Both the position numbers and the translations under genes were made by a program. Below are positions 1-6,873 of a DNA stretch of 15,002 bases, piece after piece. The number at the start of each line of letters is the position of its first letter. The first letter of the stretch is position 1. The DNA comes from an uncultured Pseudogracilibacillus sp. GTDB lineage: Bacteria; Bacillota; Bacilli; Bacillales; Amphibacillaceae. The stretch covers positions 1 through 15,002 of the forward strand of contig CALGOZ010000052.1 in assembly GCA_937960785.1 (NCBI GenBank). The letters are read 5' to 3'. The notes below the pieces were generated by a model. That model was not told the origin of the DNA, searched no databases, and worked only from the letters and a program-made list of their open reading frames with translations.

Positions 1-54
1 TAAGGCAGCGGATTTTGGTTCCGCCATTCCTAGGTTCGAATCCTAGTAGCCCAG
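1..54 (+). tRNA. tRNA-Gln (anticodon UUG), 5' part outside the window
   Basis: The 3' portion of a tRNA is visible. The anticodon stem GCGGA/TCCGC (8-12/20-24) holds the 7-base loop TTTTGGT, with anticodon TTG at 15-17. The T-arm is CTAGG-TTCGAAT-CCTAG, followed by the 3' acceptor strand TAGCCCA and discriminator G at 54. This matches the tRNA-Gln pattern of Bacilli, as I remember it (TGGGCTA... TAGCCCAG). CCA is not encoded. The D-arm and 5' acceptor strand lie before base 1. A tRNA cluster upstream is possible but not visible. Confidence 0.9.
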
Positions 55-80
55 TTTCTTTAATTAACTGTATACGACTG

Positions 81-123
81 AACAAACAAGGTAAGTTTTT
101 AAAAACTTACCTTGTTTGTTTAT
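81..123 (+). terminator. Palindromic, probably bidirectional terminator behind tRNA-Gln
   Basis: Bases 81-100 and 101-120 are perfect reverse complements with no spacer: 20-base arms centred on TTTTTAAAAA. As RNA the central A/T bases form the loop, AAGGTAAG/CTTACCTT forms the stem, and TTGTTTGTTT is the U-rich tail. The symmetry means the same fold and tail exist on the minus strand. It separates the tRNA from the mevalonate genes. Confidence 0.75.
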
Positions 124-185
124 GTGACAAAAATTTCACCTTTTCATTACAAACTACATAAAACAACCCTTTACATATAAATCTT

Positions 186-194
186 TGGTATAAT
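186..194 (+). promoter_or_regulatory. Extended -10 promoter for the mevalonate operon
   Basis: TGGTATAAT is a perfect -10 hexamer with an upstream TG in extended -10 position. No good -35 lies 16-18 bases upstream (TTTACA at 170-175 is only 13 away). Transcription would start near 201, giving an untranslated leader of about 88 bases before the ATG at 289. A second TATAAT at 209-214, with TTGGTA at 185-190 as a possible -35 (18-base spacer), could be used instead. Confidence 0.55.
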
Positions 195-288
195 AGGTAT
201 ACAGTGTGTATAATTTAGAATGGATATGTACGTCAATTCATAATTACTCCTCAAACGATTAATAATAACAACTATAAGGGTGAAGTTG

Positions 289-1578
289 ATGGAGATTACT
301 TCTAGAATTCCTGGATTTTATAAAATGTCGTTAGAAGAGAAGAAACATCATATTATCGAACAGTATAAACTCAATGAAGAAGAAACAAATTTATTGCTCG
401 GGGGAGAATCTTTACCAGAAGATATTGCTGATAAAATGATTGAAAACGTCATCGGTACGTTTTCCCTACCCCTTGGTCTAGGGTTAAACTTTTTAATTAA
501 CGATAAAGATTATGTAATCCCTATGGCAGTTGAGGAGCCATCGATTGTAGCTTCAGCAAGTTATATGGCGAAAATCGTCAGAGATGCCGGGGGCTTTAAG
601 ACTGAAGCGACAGAACGGGTAATGATCGGTCAAATACAGGTCGTAGGCTGTCCAGATTTTCAAGAGGCGAAAGAAGCCGTATTACAGGAAAAAGAGATGT
701 TGATTGATGCTGCAAACGATGCGCACCCGAGTATGAAAGCACGAGGCGGTGGTGCACAGGATCTAGAAGTACGCATCATCAATGAAGGTGATTCACCATA
801 TACGCAGATGTTAGTCGTTCATTTGTTTGTCGATACACGTGATGCAATGGGAGCGAATATTATAAATACGATGGCTGAATCGATTGCTCCCGTTATCGAA
901 CATTTAACGAAGGGGAAAGTATACTTACGAATCTTATCGAATTATGCCATTCATAGTTTGGCAAAAGCCACCTGTACAATACCAACGAATTTATTAGCTA
1001 CAGATGAATTTACCGGTGAAGAAGTGCGCGATGGAATTATCCTCGCTTATGAGTTTGCAGCTTCAGATCCTTACAGAGCCGTAACCCATAATAAAGGTAT
1101 TATGAATGGAATTGATCCGGTAATTATTGCGACGGGTAATGACTGGCGAGCTGTTGAAGCAGGAGCCCATGCTTATGCAGCACGGTATGGTCGTTATAGC
1201 TCAATGACAGTTTGGTCAAAAGATGATGAAGGAAACTTAGTAGGTGAACTAGAATTACCGATGTCTCTTGGGATTGTCGGTGGTGCAAGCCGTGTTCATC
1301 CGATGTCTAAGTTAGCGTACAAATTGTTACGTGTTGAATCAGCAAAAGAATTGGCGCAAGTAATTGTAGCAGTAGGTTTGGCGCAAAATATGGGGGCTTT
1401 AAGAGCACTTGCGACAGAAGGTATTCAAAAAGGCCATATGGCTTTACATTCTCGCTCTGTAGCAATGGCAGCAGGAGCTACGGGCGAATTAGTCGATATT
1501 ATTTCGGAAAAGTTAATCGAAGCGGGGGAAATCCGCATCGGTTATGCAAAAAAATTAATGGAAGAGTATGGAAGATGA
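289..1578 (+). CDS. mvaA: Hydroxymethylglutaryl-CoA reductase, class II (bacterial)
   Basis: Reduces HMG-CoA to mevalonate with NAD(P)H in the cytoplasm, the committed step of the mevalonate pathway. The 429-residue product has the class II length (about 425-430) and lacks the membrane domain of class I enzymes. Visible motifs are ENVIG near residue 52 (substrate site), AVEEPS near 80 (catalytic Glu), the dinucleotide motif DAMGAN at about 185-190, NKGIMNGID with catalytic Lys near 269, GNDWRA with catalytic Asp near 285, and GHMALH at 382-387, which carries the catalytic His. I choose ATG 289 because AAGGGTGA (276-283) sits 5 bases upstream; the in-frame GTG at 280 lies inside that ribosome site. 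It overlaps the next gene by 4 bases (ATGA). Family assignment is secure; the cofactor preference cannot be read from the sequence. Confidence 0.95.
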   Translation: MEITSRIPGFYKMSLEEKKHHIIEQYKLNEEETNLLLGGESLPEDIADKMIENVIGTFSLPLGLGLNFLINDKDYVIPMAVEEPSIVASASYMAKIVRDAGGFKTEATERVMIGQIQVVGCPDFQEAKEAVLQEKEMLIDAANDAHPSMKARGGGAQDLEVRIINEGDSPYTQMLVVHLFVDTRDAMGANIINTMAESIAPVIEHLTKGKVYLRILSNYAIHSLAKATCTIPTNLLATDEFTGEEVRDGIILAYEFAASDPYRAVTHNKGIMNGIDPVIIATGNDWRAVEAGAHAYAARYGRYSSMTVWSKDDEGNLVGELELPMSLGIVGGASRVHPMSKLAYKLLRVESAKELAQVIVAVGLAQNMGALRALATEGIQKGHMALHSRSVAMAAGATGELVDIISEKLIEAGEIRIGYAKKLMEEYGR

Positions 1579-2531
1579 TTATGCAAAAAACACCTATTAC
1601 GGAAAAGGTTGCAACAGGTGCAGCCCAAAGCAAATTAATATTAGTTGGTGAACATGCAGTCGTTCATGGACAACCCGCAATAGCGTTACCCTTTCCTTTA
1701 ATTGGAGCAGAGTCCGTTGTTGAACGGACACCCGGACATGTCTATTTAGATAGTTCACTTTATCGTGGCCCGATGGAGTTAGCACCTACTTCATTAGCAG
1801 GGATTGTAAATACGGTAAAACAAACTTTAAAACTATTACAAATACCTTATAAAGATTTGCTAATCCGTATACGTTCCTCTATCCCTCCTGGTAAAGGGCT
1901 TGGTTCTAGTGCTTCAGTTGCAATTGCAATTGTAAAATCGCTCTTTGCTTACTCAAATGAAAAATATACGAAAGAGATTTTATTGCAGTTGGCAAATATA
2001 TCCGAAACCTTTGCTCACGGAGCGCCGAGTGGGATTGATCCATTAACAATTACGTCGAAGACACCAATTTGGTATAGGCGAGAGGAACCGATCGATTACA
2101 TTTATCCAAAAGGTGAGTTCCATTTCGTAGTTGCAGATTCAGGTCGAATGGCAGATACGAAATCCGCAATCGATACAGTAAAACATTTAATAAAAACGAC
2201 ACCTCAAAAGGTACATGATGCGATGAACCGAATTGGAGATATAACGTTTCAAGCTCGAGAAGCATTAGAAAAGTCTAGCAAACAACTTCTCGGCACATTA
2301 TTAGATGAAGCACAGAAGCAACTTGAAACAATCGGTGTAAGTGATATGAGCTTAAACCGTTTAATACATGTTGCAAAACAAGAAGGTGCATTAGGGGCCA
2401 AATTAACCGGTGGAGGTAACGGCGGTTGCATTATCGCCTTAGCAAAAGATGAAAAACATTCGCAACTTTTAAGTGAACGGTTACGAGAAAATGGTGCAGA
2501 CGCAGTATGGAGCTACAATTTAAAAGGTTAG
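1575..2531 (+). CDS. mvaK1: Mevalonate kinase
   Basis: Phosphorylates mevalonate to 5-phosphomevalonate with ATP. This is a GHMP-superfamily kinase of 318 residues, close to the usual bacterial length. Motif 1 is LVGEHAVVHGQPAIALPF (residues 23-40), the ATP-binding loop is PPGKGLGSSAS (104-113), the HGAPSGIDP segment (148-156) carries the catalytic Asp155, and motif 3 is KLTGGGNGG (276-284). The LVGEHAV-HG signature and PSGID point to mevalonate kinase rather than phosphomevalonate kinase. ATG 1575 overlaps the mvaA stop as ATGA, suggesting translational coupling. ATG 1581 is an alternative start, with GGAAG six bases upstream, and would remove two residues. Confidence 0.93.
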   Translation: MIMQKTPITEKVATGAAQSKLILVGEHAVVHGQPAIALPFPLIGAESVVERTPGHVYLDSSLYRGPMELAPTSLAGIVNTVKQTLKLLQIPYKDLLIRIRSSIPPGKGLGSSASVAIAIVKSLFAYSNEKYTKEILLQLANISETFAHGAPSGIDPLTITSKTPIWYRREEPIDYIYPKGEFHFVVADSGRMADTKSAIDTVKHLIKTTPQKVHDAMNRIGDITFQAREALEKSSKQLLGTLLDEAQKQLETIGVSDMSLNRLIHVAKQEGALGAKLTGGGNGGCIIALAKDEKHSQLLSERLRENGADAVWSYNLKG

Positions 2532-2550
2532 TTTTGAATATAAATTGTAA

Positions 2551-2581
2551 GGAAGAAATCGGTGAATAGCCGATTTCTTCC
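2551..2581 (+). other. Perfect stem-loop between mvaK1 and mvaD
   Basis: GGAAGAAATCGG (2551-2562) and CCGATTTCTTCC (2570-2581) form a perfect 12-bp stem with the 7-base loop TGAATAG. No U-tract follows (GCATTATGTTATC), so it does not look like an efficient intrinsic terminator. It lies 34 bases before the mvaD start and does not include the ribosome site at 2602-2608. It may be a leaky attenuator, an RNA-processing or stabilising element, or a protein-binding structure. The structure is seen; its role is not. Confidence 0.7.
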
Positions 2582-2615
2582 GCATTATGTTATCATTTAA
2601 CAAAGGAGAAATAAT

Positions 2616-3593
2616 ATGCGCGCAACAGCAAGGGCGAATTCGAACATCGCTCTGATTAAATATTGGGGAAAACGTAACGAAGAAATTATTTTACCGACGA
2701 ACAACAGTTTATCGGTTACGTTAGATGGCTTATACACTGAAACAACCGTTGAATTCGATGAACAATTGACTAAAGATCAGTTCACCTTAAATAATGAAGT
2801 GGTTACCGGCGTACCTTATGAACGAGTTACGAAATTTTTGAATCTATTTCGTACCTATACGGGTAAAGAAGATTTGTATGCAAAGATAGATTCAGTCAAC
2901 CACGTACCTACAGCCGCAGGCTTTGCTTCGTCGGCTTCAGGCTTCGCTGCTTTGGCCGCAGCAACAGCAGAAGCATTACAATTAGACTTATCCGATACAC
3001 AACTATCGAAATTTACACGTCAAGGATCGGGTTCCGCTTGCCGTTCTATATACGGTGGTTTTGTCGAATGGGAAAAAGGTGAAAAAGAAGACGGCTCAGA
3101 TTCTTACGCTGTCCAAATCGCACCCCAGTCACATTGGGATTTACGGGTGGCTGCTGTCGTATTAACTGCTCAAGAAAAGGATGTTTCAAGTCGTGACGGA
3201 ATGAAATTAACCGTCGATACTTCTGTTTTTTATGATGGATGGTTAAAAAGCATACCAAAAGACTTGCAAGAAATAAAAGCAGGAATTAATGCCCGAGATT
3301 TTGAAAAAGTCGGCTCAATAGCTGAGGCGAACTGTTTACGGATGCATGCGACGACTTTAGGTGCATACCCTCCTTTTACTTATTGGCAAGATTCTACATT
3401 AACCGTAATGCAACGTGTACAACAATTACGAAAAGAACAAGTTCCCGCATATTTCACAATTGATGCAGGACCGAACGTAAAAGTACTCTATTTGCCAGAG
3501 GACGAGGAGAAAGTATTACAAGCAATGCAAGAAATTGATGCAGTTACAGACGTTATTGTAAGTAAGGTAGGCGAAGGAATTACCTACCGATAG
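2616..3593 (+). CDS. mvaD: Diphosphomevalonate decarboxylase
   Basis: ATP-dependent decarboxylation of mevalonate 5-diphosphate to isopentenyl diphosphate, the last step of the pathway. The 325 residues match the family length (about 325-330). Visible signatures are NIALIKYWGKR (10-20), typical of this GHMP branch, PTAAGFASSASG (98-109) as phosphate-binding loop, RQGSGSACRSIYGGFVEW (135-152), CLRMHATTLGAYPPFTYW (240-257) and TIDAGPNVK (281-289). Asp283 in the last motif matches the catalytic aspartate known from the Staphylococcus aureus enzyme. AAAGGAG (2602-2608) is well spaced from ATG 2616. It lies between the two kinase genes, the usual Gram-positive order mvaK1-mvaD-mvaK2, and is separated from mvaK1 by 84 bases that contain a stem-loop. 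Confidence 0.95.
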   Translation: MRATARANSNIALIKYWGKRNEEIILPTNNSLSVTLDGLYTETTVEFDEQLTKDQFTLNNEVVTGVPYERVTKFLNLFRTYTGKEDLYAKIDSVNHVPTAAGFASSASGFAALAAATAEALQLDLSDTQLSKFTRQGSGSACRSIYGGFVEWEKGEKEDGSDSYAVQIAPQSHWDLRVAAVVLTAQEKDVSSRDGMKLTVDTSVFYDGWLKSIPKDLQEIKAGINARDFEKVGSIAEANCLRMHATTLGAYPPFTYWQDSTLTVMQRVQQLRKEQVPAYFTIDAGPNVKVLYLPEDEEKVLQAMQEIDAVTDVIVSKVGEGITYR

Positions 3594-3607
3594 GAGTGTT
3601 TCAGTAA

Positions 3608-4714
3608 ATGAAACGAAAACTAACGATCAAAACACCAGGAAAACTAATGGTCGCAGGAGAATTCGCTGTTTTAGAAAAAGGCTATCCTCTATTAGTAATG
3701 GCCATTGACCGTTACGTATATACGACGATAGAAGATGCAACGCATTATAAATTTACATCGGAAAATTTTAATTTACGTAATTTAACGTGGCATTTTAATG
3801 GTAAGCACGTTATTTTTGATGATTATAGTCCACGTCTAAAATTCGCCACAGCTGCATTAACGACTGCATTAAAGTTTTTACAAGAAAAGAAAGTAAATAC
3901 AACTCCCTTTTCAATTACAGTTCGTAGCGAATTAGATGATGAAGAAACGGGCGCGAAGTACGGGTTAGGTTCAAGCGCAGCCGTTGTCACTTCAGTAATT
4001 ACGGCAGTTTTGGAGAAGTTTTTACGCTATCCACCGGCGGAGAGTTTAATTTTTAAACTTGCTGCTATCGCTCATGTACGAACACAAGGGAGCGGTTCAG
4101 GAGCGGATATTGCGGCTTCAACTTACGGTGGAGTTTTATATTATAAATCCTTTCAAGCAAATTGGTTAATGCGTGAGTTACGGCGAAATCCCCAAGTATT
4201 ACCCGTTATTCAAAAAAAGTGGCGCTACTTGCAAATCGAACGGATTTCCTTTCCTAAAGAAGTGAAACTTTGTATCGGATGGACAGGTAAGCCCGCCTCA
4301 ACAAAAAATTTAGTTAGTGAAATAGGTAAGTTAAAGCGTACAAGACCTGAGGATTACAATCAATTTCTCACAGATAGTAAACAAGCAGTACATACGATTA
4401 TGCAAGGGATTTCCCACGATAATGTCCAATTGTTTATGAAAGGGATCAAACAAAATCGCCATACGTTAAGGCGTTTAGGTGAAAAGGCGAACGTCCCAAT
4501 CGAAACAGAAACTTTAGCAAAATTAAGTGAAATTGCGGAACAATATGACGGTGCCGGCAAGTTATCCGGTGCTGGAGGAGGAGATTGTGGCATCGCCTTT
4601 TTATATCGAGAAATAAAAGAAGAAGAGCTATTGATGAGGTGGAAAGAAGCTTCCATTCAACCTTTATCTCTCTCAATCGACCCGAAAGGAACTGTCGCCC
4701 TCAAAGGTACATAA
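3608..4714 (+). CDS. mvaK2: Phosphomevalonate kinase
   Basis: Phosphorylates 5-phosphomevalonate to mevalonate 5-diphosphate, the substrate of MvaD. This GHMP kinase has 368 residues, the usual length for Gram-positive MvaK2 (about 335-370). Motifs are TPGKLMVAGEFAVLEKGYP (9-27), ATP loop KYGLGSSAAVV (117-127), RTQGSGSGADIAASTYGG (158-175) with the likely catalytic aspartate, and motif 3 KLSGAGGGDCG (318-328). The GEFAVLE signature and GSGADIA separate it from mevalonate kinase. Its ribosome site AGGAGTG (3592-3598) overlaps the mvaD stop codon and lies 9 bases from ATG 3608, so it is cotranscribed with and probably coupled to mvaD. IPP isomerase, next in streptococcal operons, is absent. No convincing terminator follows the gene. 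Confidence 0.93.
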   Translation: MKRKLTIKTPGKLMVAGEFAVLEKGYPLLVMAIDRYVYTTIEDATHYKFTSENFNLRNLTWHFNGKHVIFDDYSPRLKFATAALTTALKFLQEKKVNTTPFSITVRSELDDEETGAKYGLGSSAAVVTSVITAVLEKFLRYPPAESLIFKLAAIAHVRTQGSGSGADIAASTYGGVLYYKSFQANWLMRELRRNPQVLPVIQKKWRYLQIERISFPKEVKLCIGWTGKPASTKNLVSEIGKLKRTRPEDYNQFLTDSKQAVHTIMQGISHDNVQLFMKGIKQNRHTLRRLGEKANVPIETETLAKLSEIAEQYDGAGKLSGAGGGDCGIAFLYREIKEEELLMRWKEASIQPLSLSIDPKGTVALKGT

Positions 4715-4743
4715 ATTGTATAAATATTCACTTTTTTGTCTAG

Positions 4744-4773
4744 TTGAGTCATCGGCCCTACTTCCGTTACAAT
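4744..4773 (+). promoter_or_regulatory. Candidate sigma-A promoter for arginase
   Basis: TTGAGT (4744-4749) and TACAAT (4768-4773) are separated by 18 bases and match consensus at 4/6 and 5/6. The predicted start is near 4780, just before the strong AGGAGGT ribosome site (4783-4789). Because the mevalonate operon has no clear terminator, arginase may also be read through from upstream. Confidence 0.45.
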
Positions 4774-4795
4774 AAGTTTCAGAGGAGGTAGGAAA

Positions 4796-5698
4796 ATGAA
4801 AAAAGAAATCGCTTTAATTGGTGTGCCGATGGACTTAGGGCAGACCCGGCGTGGTGTAGATATGGGCCCGAGTGCGATTCGATACGCGGGGATTGTTGAG
4901 CGATTGGAAAAGTTAGATTACACTATTTATGATTTAGGAGATATCGACGTTCCTCAGCGAAGAGATGGAGTAAATAAAGAAGAGCTTCCATTACGTAATT
5001 TAGAAGAAATCGCTATCGCAAATGAGCGCCTAGCTAGAGTCATTGATGAACAAGTCGCTTTAAATAGATTTCCTCTCGTTTTAGGAGGAGACCATAGCAT
5101 TGCAATCGGCACAATTGCAGGCATCAGCAATCATTATGAAAACCTAGGACTAATTTGGTATGACGCCCATGGAGATATAAATACAGCGGAAACAACACCT
5201 TCCGGAAATATCCACGGTATGCCTTTAGCCGTCAGTCTCGGTTTAGGCCATAAGCGCCTTACCTCGATATTAAAAGATAATCCAAAGGTAAAACCTGAAA
5301 ATGTCGTCCTGATAGGTGTTCGTGACCTAGACGAGGGCGAAAAAGAATTACTAAAAAAACTCAATATTAAAGTGTATACGATGCATGAAATTGACCGTCT
5401 AGGTATGCCACGAGTAATGGAAGAAGTAATTTCATATATAAAGGCTCGAACCGACGGTGTTCATTTAAGTTTTGATTTAGATGGAATTGATCCTTCTGAA
5501 GCCCCTGGAGTGGGTACACCAGTAATCGGTGGCATCACATATAGAGAGAGTCATTTAGCCCTTGAAATGTTGTCGGAAGCGAATATAGTAACATCTGTAG
5601 AATTCGTCGAAGTAAATCCAATGTTAGATGAACGCAATAAAACGGCCGACTTAACCGTTGCTTTAGCTGGGTCCTTATTCGGTGAAAAATTAATTTAA
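4796..5698 (+). CDS. rocF: Arginase
   Basis: Hydrolyses L-arginine to ornithine and urea with a binuclear manganese centre. The 300 residues match Bacillus arginases (about 299). Metal ligands are in place: GGDHS with His100, WYDAHGDINT with Asp123, His125 and Asp127, and SFDLDGIDP with Asp227 and Asp229. GNIHGMPLAVSLG (137-149) and EFVEVNP (269-275, conserved glutamate) complete the ureohydrolase signature. The numbering is one above the ligands I recall for the B. caldovelox enzyme (99, 122, 124, 126, 226, 228). GNIHG and the sequence as a whole favour arginase over agmatinase. Start ATG 4796 follows AGGAGGT by 6 bases. It has its own candidate promoter and a strong terminator, so it is probably monocistronic despite lying directly before cdaA. 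Confidence 0.94.
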   Translation: MKKEIALIGVPMDLGQTRRGVDMGPSAIRYAGIVERLEKLDYTIYDLGDIDVPQRRDGVNKEELPLRNLEEIAIANERLARVIDEQVALNRFPLVLGGDHSIAIGTIAGISNHYENLGLIWYDAHGDINTAETTPSGNIHGMPLAVSLGLGHKRLTSILKDNPKVKPENVVLIGVRDLDEGEKELLKKLNIKVYTMHEIDRLGMPRVMEEVISYIKARTDGVHLSFDLDGIDPSEAPGVGTPVIGGITYRESHLALEMLSEANIVTSVEFVEVNPMLDERNKTADLTVALAGSLFGEKLI

Positions 5699-5757
5699 TA
5701 TATGACTATTTCATAATATGATTGTTTAATATAAAGCTTAATAACCCATTATAGATT

Positions 5758-5793
5758 ACGTTTTTCTAGTTAGAAGAACGTGATTTTTTATTT
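5758..5793 (+). terminator. Intrinsic terminator of rocF
   Basis: ACGTTTTTCT (5758-5767) pairs with AGAAGAACGT (5772-5781): a 10-bp stem with one G-U pair, the 4-base loop AGTT, then GATTTTTTATTT. It is 59 bases after the arginase stop. The remaining 261 bases up to cdaA hold no gene that I can see, apart from a promoter. Confidence 0.8.
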
Positions 5794-5926
5794 AGGTCGA
5801 AAATTTATATCATAATGGCCATTGTTGAAATTCGGTCTTCGTTTCAAGAAGGGTACACAATTAATGAGCTAGTTTTCCACTAATAAGAATCGAGTTCAAT
5901 TATGTAAAATGGATTTAGCTCGTTTA

Positions 5927-5956
5927 TTCCTATAGCTTTAGGAATTATGTTATAAT
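5927..5956 (+). promoter_or_regulatory. Extended -10 promoter for the cdaA-cdaR-glmM operon
   Basis: TGTTATAAT (5948-5956) is a perfect -10 with extended TG. The -35 is poor (TTCCTA at 5927-5932, 18-base spacer). The predicted start near 5963 gives a leader of about 90 bases before the GTG at 6055. I see no known riboswitch in the leader. Upstream, AATGGCCATT (5814-5823) is a 10-base palindrome of unknown meaning. Confidence 0.6.
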
Positions 5957-6054
5957 ACATAAACAAGTCCATTATACTGATAATACGAACGAACTAACGG
6001 CTAAAAATAGTAAAAAAATTCGTTGAAATACGTGATATAAAAGGAAGTGGCAGT

Positions 6055-6873
6055 GTGCTGAGTGGGAGCTTTGACATCGTTGACATCCTCCGAATCGTCG
6101 TAGATATCGCGATCGTTTGGTATGTGCTCTATAAATTAATTATGGTTATCCGTGGAACGAAGGCGATTCAACTGTTAAAGGGAATCGTCGTCGTTGTCAT
6201 TGTTTGGGTAATCAGTATTATTTTTGAATTAAAGACGATCCAATGGTTGACCAACCAAGCAATTTTGTGGGGTTTTCTCGTCATCATTATTTTATTCCAA
6301 CCTGAATTACGTCGAGCCCTCGAACAATTGGGAAGAGGAAGTATTTTTTCTAGAAGCACACTTTCAGAAGAAGAAGTAACGGAAAATATCGTAAAGGCGA
6401 TTGTTGAATCTACGATTTACATGGCTAAGCGTCGAATTGGCGCCTTAATTACCATTGAATTAGAAACAGGAACAGCTGAATATGCGGAGACTGGTATACC
6501 AATTAATGCAACAATTACAAACCAGCTATTAACAAATATATTTACTCCAAACACACCATTACACGATGGGGCTGTTATTATTAAGCATGATCAAATTGTT
6601 GCCGCTGCTTGTTACCTACCTCTATCCGAAAGTGCAAGTATTTCTCGTGATTTAGGTACACGCCATCGGGCAGCTTTAGGAATTAGCGAAGTGACTGACG
6701 CCCTTACGATTGTTGTCTCGGAGGAAACGGGTGCGATATCCTATACGAAAAATGGCGAGCTATTTCGCGATATAACTGAAGAACAACTCGAATCGATTTT
6801 GAAGAGTAATTTAACCCAAAAAATTAAATCAGACACAAACCCACTCAACTGGAGGGGGCGCAAAAATGGATAA
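6055..6873 (+). CDS. cdaA: Diadenylate cyclase CdaA (membrane-bound, makes c-di-AMP)
   Basis: Condenses two ATP into cyclic di-AMP, the second messenger that controls potassium, osmolyte and cell-wall homeostasis in Firmicutes. The 272 residues fit CdaA/DacA (about 270). Three hydrophobic segments fall at about 12-32, 40-57 and 67-82, followed by the DAC domain from about 100. Its two signatures are PLHDGAVII (DGA at 171-173) and GTRHRAALG (RHR at 203-205). The start is GTG 6055, with AAGGAAG (6041-6047) 7 bases upstream. The 3' end overlaps cdaR by 8 bases, so the two are translationally coupled. In known systems CdaA is regulated by CdaR and inhibited by GlmM, both encoded next. The C-terminal tail after about 255 is basic and probably flexible. 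Confidence 0.95.
   Translation: MLSGSFDIVDILRIVVDIAIVWYVLYKLIMVIRGTKAIQLLKGIVVVVIVWVISIIFELKTIQWLTNQAILWGFLVIIILFQPELRRALEQLGRGSIFSRSTLSEEEVTENIVKAIVESTIYMAKRRIGALITIELETGTAEYAETGIPINATITNQLLTNIFTPNTPLHDGAVIIKHDQIVAAACYLPLSESASISRDLGTRHRAALGISEVTDALTIVVSEETGAISYTKNGELFRDITEEQLESILKSNLTQKIKSDTNPLNWRGRKNG

Noticed and set aside
170..175. TTTACA as -35 for the mvaA promoter
   Set aside because: It is only 13 bases from the TATAAT at 189; the extended -10 explains the promoter without it.
2588..2618. Extended -10-like TGTTATCAT (2588-2596) as a private promoter for mvaD
   Set aside because: No -35 fits, and the start would fall near 2603, inside the ribosome site AAAGGAG, leaving no usable leader.
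4360..4676. Two overlapping minus-strand open frames inside mvaK2
   Set aside because: They are antisense to conserved GHMP motif 3 of mvaK2 and have no ribosome site; shadows of the real gene.
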